Source: Chloroflexota bacterium (GTDB lineage Bacteria; Chloroflexota; Anaerolineae; Anaerolineales; Villigracilaceae). From it: a DNA stretch of 10,000 nt. Below the pieces are notes generated by a model. The model had not been told where the DNA came from. It did not search any database and saw nothing but the letters and a program-made list of their open reading frames with translations. Position 1 is the stretch's first letter; every line of letters starts with the position of its first letter. Below are positions 5,833-10,000 of this stretch, one piece after another. Both the position numbers and the translations under genes were made by a program. Location of the stretch: assembly GCA_020217065.1 (NCBI GenBank), contig JAIWOB010000032.1, positions 1-10,000 of the forward strand, read 5' to 3'.

Positions 5833-7982
5833 AACAATTGCTCCAATACGTCAAAAACGGACAAACCGTCGTCGAAGAAATTCCCGTTCCCACGCCGCGC
5901 GAAGGACAGGCGCTGGTCAAGGTTGCCGCAAGCCTCGTCTCGGCGGGGACCGAGCGCATGGTCGTGGAGTTCGCCGAGAAATCCCTTGTCGGCAAGGCGC
6001 GCTCCCGCCCCGACCTCGTCAGGCAGACGCTGGACAAAGCCAAACGCGAAGGCGTCATGCCGACTGTGCAGGCGGTCTTCAATCGTCTCGACCAGCCGAT
6101 GGCGCTGGGTTATTCCAGCGCGGGAACCATCGTCGCGCTCGGCAAAAATATGCAGGGCTTCAAGGTCGGTCAGCGCGTGGCTTGCGCGGGCGGAGGCTAC
6201 GCCACGCACGCCGAGTACAACGTCGTGCCGCGCAACCTGCTCACCCCGCTCCCCAAAAATGTGGATTTCGAGTCCGCCGCCTTCACCACTCTCGGCGCGA
6301 TTGCCCTGCACGGATTTCGACTCGCCGAGCCGCAATTGGGCGAGAACGTCGCCGTCATCGGTTTGGGACTTCTCGGCTTGATGACGATTCAATTCGCCGC
6401 CGCGGCTGGATGCAACGTCCTGGGGATTGACCTCGACCCGAAGCGAATCAAACTCGCCGAAGGGTTTGGTCTGCGGGCTGTCGCCCGACCTCAAGCCGAA
6501 TCCGCCGCTCAAGCCTTCACCGCCAATCGCGGCTTCGACTCGGTCATCATTTGCGCCGACACCTCCTCCAACGACCCCGTCGAACTGGCTGGAGTCATCG
6601 CCCGCGACCGCGCGAAAGTGGTGGCGACGGGCGCAGTCGGCTTGAACTTCCCGCGCAAGGTGTACTACGAAAAGGAAATCTCCTTTATCAATTCCCGTTC
6701 CTACGGACCTGGCCGCTACGACTCGAACTACGAAGAGGACGGCAGCGACTACCCCATCGGCTATGTCCGCTGGACGGAGGGGCGGAATTTTCAGGCGGTG
6801 GTGGAGATGATGGCGAGTAACAAGTTACGAGTTGCGGGTTTAATCAGCCATCGTTTCCCAATAGAAGAAGGCGTGAAGGCTTACGAGGTCATCACGGGGA
6901 AGAGGAAAGAGCCGTTCCTTGGAGTGTTACTGACTTATCCGCAAGAGCAGGCGCCAAGCGCTCCGGTATCGCGTGTCACGTTCAAACCGCTTGACGCTGG
7001 AAAACGTGACACGGTGAAACTCGGCGTTTTAGGCGCCGGCTTGTATGCAAATGCGACCCTGCTCCCCGTCCTCAAAAACCACAAAGACTTTGAATTGATT
7101 GGCGTCGCCTCTTCCGGCGGGCTGCACGCCCAGCATTCCGGAAAGAAATTTGGCTTTCAGTACGCCGCTTCCAGCGACGACGAAATCATCAACGACCCGA
7201 ACGTCAACGCAGTGGCGATTCTGACGCGGCATGATTCCCATGCCGACTTGGTCGTGAAGGCGCTCAAGGCTGACAAGCATGTATTCGTGGAAAAACCTTT
7301 AGCCGTCTCTTCAAAACAATTGGAGCAAGTCGGAAAGGCGCTTGTCGCTCATCCTTCTTCGCTTGTCGCTGTGGGATTCAACCGCCGCTTTTCCCCGCTT
7401 GCTCAACAACTGCATTCATCGCTCGCCGCCCGCCGCGAACCGCTCCACGCCCACTATCGCATCAACGCCGGCTACATTCCCCTCAATCATTGGACTCAAG
7501 ACCCAGACCTCGGCGGCGGACGTATCGTTGGCGAAGCGTGTCACTTCATTGACTTGATAACCTTCCTCGCCGGCGCGCCGCCTGTTCGCGTCCGCGCTTA
7601 CGCCCTGCCGGACGGCGGCAAATACAGAGAAGATAACGTCTCGATGACCTTCACCTTCCCTGACGGTTCTATCGGCGTGGTGGATTATCTCGCCAACGGC
7701 GACAAGTCCTTCCCGAAGGAGCGGCTCGAAGTCTTCTGCGAAGGGATGATTGCCGTGTTGGACGACTACGTCTCGCTGACCACGGTTCGGGGCGGGCGGA
7801 AAACCGTCCAGCGCGGGGCGCAAGACAAGGGTTGGAAAGCGGAAATGGACGCCTTTGCCGGGGCAATTAAGAACGGGAAAGAGCCGCCGATTCCGTACGA
7901 CCAGCTCATTGGCGTCGCCAAAGCCGCCTTTGCGGCGCTTCAGTCTTTGCGGGAAAACAGGGAAGTTTCCGTTGCCCTCTGA
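5829..7982 (+). CDS. Bi-domain oxidoreductase: zinc-type MDR dehydrogenase fused to Gfo/Idh/MocA dehydrogenase
   Basis: This 717-residue protein joins two NAD(P)-binding enzymes. Residues 1-370 are a medium-chain dehydrogenase: nucleotide motif GLGLLG (178-183) with D201 ending the next strand, which favours NAD over NADP. The usual catalytic-zinc GxCGTD segment is replaced by SAGTE, so the domain probably lacks catalytic zinc. A Pro/Ala-rich linker (371-396) leads to a Gfo/Idh/MocA domain with GVLGAGLYA (399-407) and the family's EKP motif (488-490) in HVFVEKPLAVS. This architecture is known as a bi-domain-containing oxidoreductase and is often found in polysaccharide or surface-sugar gene clusters; the substrate is unknown and no sugar genes are near. 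The ATG lies inside the tag stop (ATGA) with no Shine-Dalgarno, so translation is probably coupled to tag. The stop is three bases from the convergent ruvA stop, with no terminator between. Confidence 0.9.
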   Translation: MKQLLQYVKNGQTVVEEIPVPTPREGQALVKVAASLVSAGTERMVVEFAEKSLVGKARSRPDLVRQTLDKAKREGVMPTVQAVFNRLDQPMALGYSSAGTIVALGKNMQGFKVGQRVACAGGGYATHAEYNVVPRNLLTPLPKNVDFESAAFTTLGAIALHGFRLAEPQLGENVAVIGLGLLGLMTIQFAAAAGCNVLGIDLDPKRIKLAEGFGLRAVARPQAESAAQAFTANRGFDSVIICADTSSNDPVELAGVIARDRAKVVATGAVGLNFPRKVYYEKEISFINSRSYGPGRYDSNYEEDGSDYPIGYVRWTEGRNFQAVVEMMASNKLRVAGLISHRFPIEEGVKAYEVITGKRKEPFLGVLLTYPQEQAPSAPVSRVTFKPLDAGKRDTVKLGVLGAGLYANATLLPVLKNHKDFELIGVASSGGLHAQHSGKKFGFQYAASSDDEIINDPNVNAVAILTRHDSHADLVVKALKADKHVFVEKPLAVSSKQLEQVGKALVAHPSSLVAVGFNRRFSPLAQQLHSSLAARREPLHAHYRINAGYIPLNHWTQDPDLGGGRIVGEACHFIDLITFLAGAPPVRVRAYALPDGGKYREDNVSMTFTFPDGSIGVVDYLANGDKSFPKERLEVFCEGMIAVLDDYVSLTTVRGGRKTVQRGAQDKGWKAEMDAFAGAIKNGKEPPIPYDQLIGVAKAAFAALQSLRENREVSVAL

Positions 7983-7985
7983 GCC

Positions 7986-8561
7986 CTACTGAAAATATCT
8001 CAGCGCCAGCCTGAGGCGTTCTTCTGTGTCGTCAGGGGCGTCTTTTGGAATGGATTGGAGCGCGGCTTGGGCTTCGACCACCGAGTAGCCCAGCGCGGTC
8101 AGCGCGGCGACCACTTCAGTGTCGGCGTCGGAGATGGCGGCGAGTTTGGAGAGCGAGTCGGCGGGTTTGAGTTTGTCTTTTAGATGCAGGGCAATTTTCT
8201 GCGCGGTTTTCTTTCCCACGCCGGGAACGCGGCTCAACGCGTCGGGTTCGTCGGTAAAGACGGCGCGCTGGATGGAGTCCAGCGTCATTGTCGAGAGAAC
8301 GGAAAGCGCCACCTTGGGACCGACCCCATCCACGCCAAGCAGGATGTTGAAGAGTTCGCGGTCGCTTTGGGATTCGAATCCGTAAAGGGCGAGCGCATCT
8401 TCACGCACGACGAGATGGGTGAACAAAAAGATGGGTTCGCCCGCTTTGACTCCGCCGCGTAATGGGGCGGGGACAAAGACTCTCAGCCCCACGCCGCCGA
8501 CTTCGACGATAAGGGCGTTATCTTCAATTTGGGAAATTTCTCCGCGCAGGGTCGCTATCAT
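7986..8561 (-). CDS. ruvA: Holliday junction branch migration protein RuvA
   Basis: The 191-residue protein has all three RuvA domains: the N-terminal OB fold beginning MIATLRGEI (1-62), two helix-hairpin-helix motifs (GVDGVGPKVA, 76-85; RVPGVGKKTA, 111-120) that hold the junction, and the C-terminal RuvB-contact domain (about 137-191, DTEVVAALTALGYS). A RuvA tetramer binds four-way junctions and loads the RuvB motor, which is not in this window. It is the last gene of yebC-ruvC-ruvA. The start is fixed by the conserved N-terminus; the GGGAG before it is only one base from the ATG, too close for normal initiation. Confidence 0.96.
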   Translation of the reverse strand: MIATLRGEISQIEDNALIVEVGGVGLRVFVPAPLRGGVKAGEPIFLFTHLVVREDALALYGFESQSDRELFNILLGVDGVGPKVALSVLSTMTLDSIQRAVFTDEPDALSRVPGVGKKTAQKIALHLKDKLKPADSLSKLAAISDADTEVVAALTALGYSVVEAQAALQSIPKDAPDDTEERLRLALRYFQ

Positions 8562-8567
8562 GCTCCC

Positions 8568-8573
8568 ATTATA
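8568..8573 (-). promoter_or_regulatory. -10 element (TATAAT) of ruvA, implying a leaderless mRNA
   Basis: A perfect TATAAT on the minus strand ends six bases before the ruvA ATG, placing the predicted transcription start on the start codon. It directly abuts the end of the foldback repeat, whose sequence would lie in the -35 region. No good -35 hexamer is visible. Confidence 0.45.
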
Positions 8574-8574
8574 A

Positions 8575-8654
8575 TGTCACTGCGGGCGTTTGTTGCGAAG
8601 CGGTCTCCTATGAGATGGAGATTGCTTCGGCGGGAAAACCGCTTCGCAATGACA
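8575..8654. repeat. 80-bp MITE/REP-like foldback element between ruvC and ruvA
   Basis: The left arm (8575-8608) and right arm (8617-8654) are imperfect inverted copies around an eight-base loop. The outer ends pair as TGTCACTGCG against CGCAATGACA (9 of 10). The inner arms 8596-8608 and 8617-8629 form a 13-bp hairpin with two G·T wobbles. An 11-bp perfect inverted pair also links 8593-8603 with 8639-8649, so alternative folds exist. It fills nearly all of the 97-base gap. Terminal TGTCATTGCG-type sequences with CGAAGCAATCTCC-like inner arms resemble small dispersed palindromes seen in many bacterial genomes (recollection, not searched). No clear target duplication. Confidence 0.65.
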
Positions 8655-8658
8655 TCGT

Positions 8659-9141
8659 TCACTCATATCGTCTGGTATGCAAGTGCGTGATGGCTATCGC
8701 CAGCGCGTCGGCGGCGTCGTCGGGTTTTGGAATTTTGTCCAGTTGAAGCAGCGCCCGCACCATATCCTGCACCTGCCGTTTGTCCGCCGCGCCGTGTCCC
8801 GCCACGGCTTGTTTCACCTCATTGGGGGTGTATTCAAAAGGCTCAATGCCCGCTTTTTGCAGACAGAGCAGCGCCACGCCGCGAGCCTGTCCCACGGCAA
8901 GGGCGGTTGTGACGTTGGTTTGGAAGAACAATTTTTCAACTGCGGCGGCGTCGGGCTTGTGTTCCCGCAGCAGGTCGTTCAGCCTGTCGAACAGCGTTTC
9001 AAGGCGGGCGGCGGGAGCGGCGGTCTTTGGCGTGGAAATGACGCCATAGGAAACGGCGACCAATTCCCCGTCGCGCAAGAGGCGGACAAGTCCGTAGCCT
9101 GTCGTGGCTGTTCCAGGGTCAATTCCTAAAGCGAGAGTCAT
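8659..9141 (-). CDS. ruvC: Crossover junction endodeoxyribonuclease RuvC
   Basis: The 160-residue protein matches RuvC in length. It cuts Holliday junctions symmetrically as a dimer after RuvAB branch migration. The RNase H-like fold starts with LGIDPGTATTGYG (D8). The other acidic catalytic residues are E69 in AAVEKLFF and D142/D145 in DDAADALAIA, matching E. coli D7, E66, D138 and D141. The conserved N-terminus fixes the start at 9141. Upstream of this ATG there is only the U-tract of a palindrome and no Shine-Dalgarno, which is unusual for a gene inside an operon. It lies 46 bases after yebC and 97 before ruvA. Confidence 0.96.
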   Translation of the reverse strand: MTLALGIDPGTATTGYGLVRLLRDGELVAVSYGVISTPKTAAPAARLETLFDRLNDLLREHKPDAAAVEKLFFQTNVTTALAVGQARGVALLCLQKAGIEPFEYTPNEVKQAVAGHGAADKRQVQDMVRALLQLDKIPKPDDAADALAIAITHLHTRRYE

Positions 9142-9146
9142 ATGAA

Positions 9147-9184
9147 AAAAATTCTGAATTCAGAATTCTGAATTCAGAATTTTT
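9147..9184. terminator. Perfect 38-bp A/T-rich palindrome between yebC and ruvC, possible terminator or attenuator
   Basis: Every base from 9147 to 9165 pairs with 9184 to 9166. As RNA this gives a 17-bp stem with an AATT loop. It contains two tandem copies of a 14-base unit (9150-9163, 9164-9177) and three GAATTC sites. On the minus strand the stem is followed by a run of seven T, like an intrinsic terminator, but the ruvC ATG is only three bases after that run. It starts three bases after the yebC stop. It could reduce read-through into ruvC or hide its start; both are inference. Confidence 0.6.
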
Positions 9185-9187
9185 GAG

Positions 9188-9943
9188 TTACGCGGCTTCG
9201 AGGGCGGCGAGGGCTTCGTCGGAGACTTTGACGTTGTGGAAGACCTCCTGCACATCGTCCATTTCTTCGATGGTTTCGACCATTTTCAAGAACTTGAGCG
9301 TAGACTCCACGTCGAGCTCGATTTCCTGCTTGGCAATCATCCGCAGCCCCGATTCCTGCGGGTGGACTTTTGCCGCGTGCAAGGCGTCGGCGATGGTTTT
9401 GAAGTTTTCGACGGGGGCGTAAATTTCTACGGTGTCGCCGCTGTCCACCACATCGTCCGCCCCGGCTTCGATGCCAAGCTCGAAGGCTTTATCAAAAGAC
9501 ATTTCGCTGGCGGGAAAGGCGAAATAGGCTTTGCGGTCGAACTGCCAGGCGACGGCGCCCGGCTCCGCCATGTTGCCGCCCGCCTTGGTCAGCGCGTGAC
9601 GCATGTCGGGAATGGTGCGGTTGCGGTTGTCGGTGACGCAGTTGACCATCAGCGCCGAGCCGTGCGGTCCGTAGGCTTCGATGGTAATTTCCTCGTATGC
9701 GCCGCTGTCCTTGTCCTCGCCTGCGCCGCGTTTGATGGCGCGCTCAATGTTTTCTTTGGGCATGTTTTCTGAGCGGGCTTTATCCACCGCCAGACGCAGG
9801 CGGAAATTTGCGTCTATATCGCCGCCGCCTTCGCGGGCGGCAATCGAAATTTCACGGGCGAGCCGGGTGAAGATGGCGCCGCGTTTTGCGTCGGCTGCGC
9901 CTTTTTTGCGTTTGATGGTGGACCACTTGGAATGACCTGACAT
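9188..9943 (-). CDS. yebC: YebC/PmpR (TACO1) family translation factor
   Basis: The 251-residue protein begins with the family signature MSGHSKWSTIKRKKGAADAKR and contains NMPKENIERAIKRG near 60-73 and the acidic middle domain, all at the expected length. Members were long annotated as transcriptional regulators. More recent work on YebC and mitochondrial TACO1 points to a role at the ribosome during difficult translation, such as proline stretches. It is the first gene of the visible yebC-ruvC-ruvA group, a common order in bacteria. The ATG at 9943 has a good ribosome binding site. Confidence 0.95.
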   Translation of the reverse strand: MSGHSKWSTIKRKKGAADAKRGAIFTRLAREISIAAREGGGDIDANFRLRLAVDKARSENMPKENIERAIKRGAGEDKDSGAYEEITIEAYGPHGSALMVNCVTDNRNRTIPDMRHALTKAGGNMAEPGAVAWQFDRKAYFAFPASEMSFDKAFELGIEAGADDVVDSGDTVEIYAPVENFKTIADALHAAKVHPQESGLRMIAKQEIELDVESTLKFLKMVETIEEMDDVQEVFHNVKVSDEALAALEAA

Positions 9944-9950
9944 GAGAAAA

Positions 9951-9956
9951 CTCCTT
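9951..9956 (-). promoter_or_regulatory. Ribosome binding site of yebC
   Basis: AAGGAG on the minus strand, seven bases before the ATG. It is the only textbook Shine-Dalgarno in the window and contrasts with tag, ruvC and ruvA. Confidence 0.8.
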
Positions 9957-9964
9957 CAAGATTG

Positions 9965-9976
9965 CCACGTTCGTGG
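9965..9976. promoter_or_regulatory. Short inverted repeat in the yebC leader, possible operator
   Basis: CCACG and CGTGG are separated by two bases. On the minus strand a TATTTT (9984-9979) precedes it and might be a -10, which would put the repeat near the transcription start. The -35 would be at or beyond the window edge. Five-base arms can arise by chance. Confidence 0.25.
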
Positions 9977-10000
9977 GGAAAATACTTTTTAGGTGGCGGG

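Noticed and set aside
5763..6512. 249-residue minus-strand ORF over tag and the dehydrogenase
   Set aside because: Antisense shadow of the MDR domain; it crosses the tag/dehydrogenase overlap and has no recognisable domain.
6805..6842. Heptad-like AGTAACA/AGTTACG/AGTTGCG repeat inside the bi-domain oxidoreductase
   Set aside because: Only about three degenerate units, in frame, coding for a normal MDR-family segment (SNKLRVAGLI); likely chance.
8575..8654. CRISPR repeat or riboswitch in the ruvC-ruvA gap
   Set aside because: There is a single foldback unit with no spaced direct repeats, and no conserved riboswitch core was recognised.
9150..9177. Clustered GAATTC sites as a cloning linker artefact
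   Set aside because: The sites are part of a longer perfect palindrome placed exactly between two conserved operon genes, with no vector-like sequence; an assembly artefact remains possible but is not favoured.

Overview
The window looks like an ordinary bacterial chromosome segment with a fairly high G+C content. It carries seven complete or near-complete genes, one gene cut by the left edge, and short intergenic gaps. The organism is probably a member of the Chloroflexota (Anaerolineae-like). This rests on a Thr/Pro-rich linker leading into an FGE-like extracellular domain, a cobaltochelatase-type AAA+/VWA pair, a fused MDR/Gfo-Idh-MocA dehydrogenase, and a YebC-RuvC-RuvA operon. It is inference from style and gene content, not from a marker gene.

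Left part (1-3041, + strand). A 5'-truncated, probably surface-exposed protein has an FGE-sulfatase (SUMF1-type) domain without the catalytic cysteine region, then a long Cys-rich tail built of repeated C-x-x-G modules. Six bases later comes a DAO-family FAD oxidoreductase. The pair ends at a strong 17-bp hairpin (3045-3082) that can terminate transcription from both sides.

Middle part (3109-5171, - strand). A ChlI-type AAA+ chelatase ATPase is followed by a ChlD-type VWA domain in the -1 frame. The frames meet at a run of nine A residues (minus strand, 4084-4076) containing the slippery heptamer A_AAA_AAA. The VWA frame is open across the junction, and its only ATG near the junction has no ribosome binding site. 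A -1 shift gives a 687-residue ChlD-like protein; no shift gives a 366-residue ChlI-like protein. This matches the reported programmed frameshifting in chlD genes of cobalamin producers and is the most interesting signal in the window. A homopolymer sequencing error is the main alternative.

Right part. Divergent from the chelatase gene are tag (3-methyladenine DNA glycosylase I) and, overlapping it by ATGA, a 717-residue bi-domain oxidoreductase. Facing them are yebC, ruvC and ruvA on the - strand, the Holliday-junction operon without ruvB in view. The gaps inside this operon are unusual: a perfect 38-bp palindrome lies between yebC and ruvC, and an 80-bp MITE/REP-like foldback element lies between ruvC and ruvA. 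Both tag and ruvA have a TANAAT hexamer exactly six bases before the ATG and no properly spaced Shine-Dalgarno, suggesting leaderless transcripts. No tRNA, rRNA, CRISPR array or transposase gene was seen, and no gene-free stretch exceeds about 100 bases.
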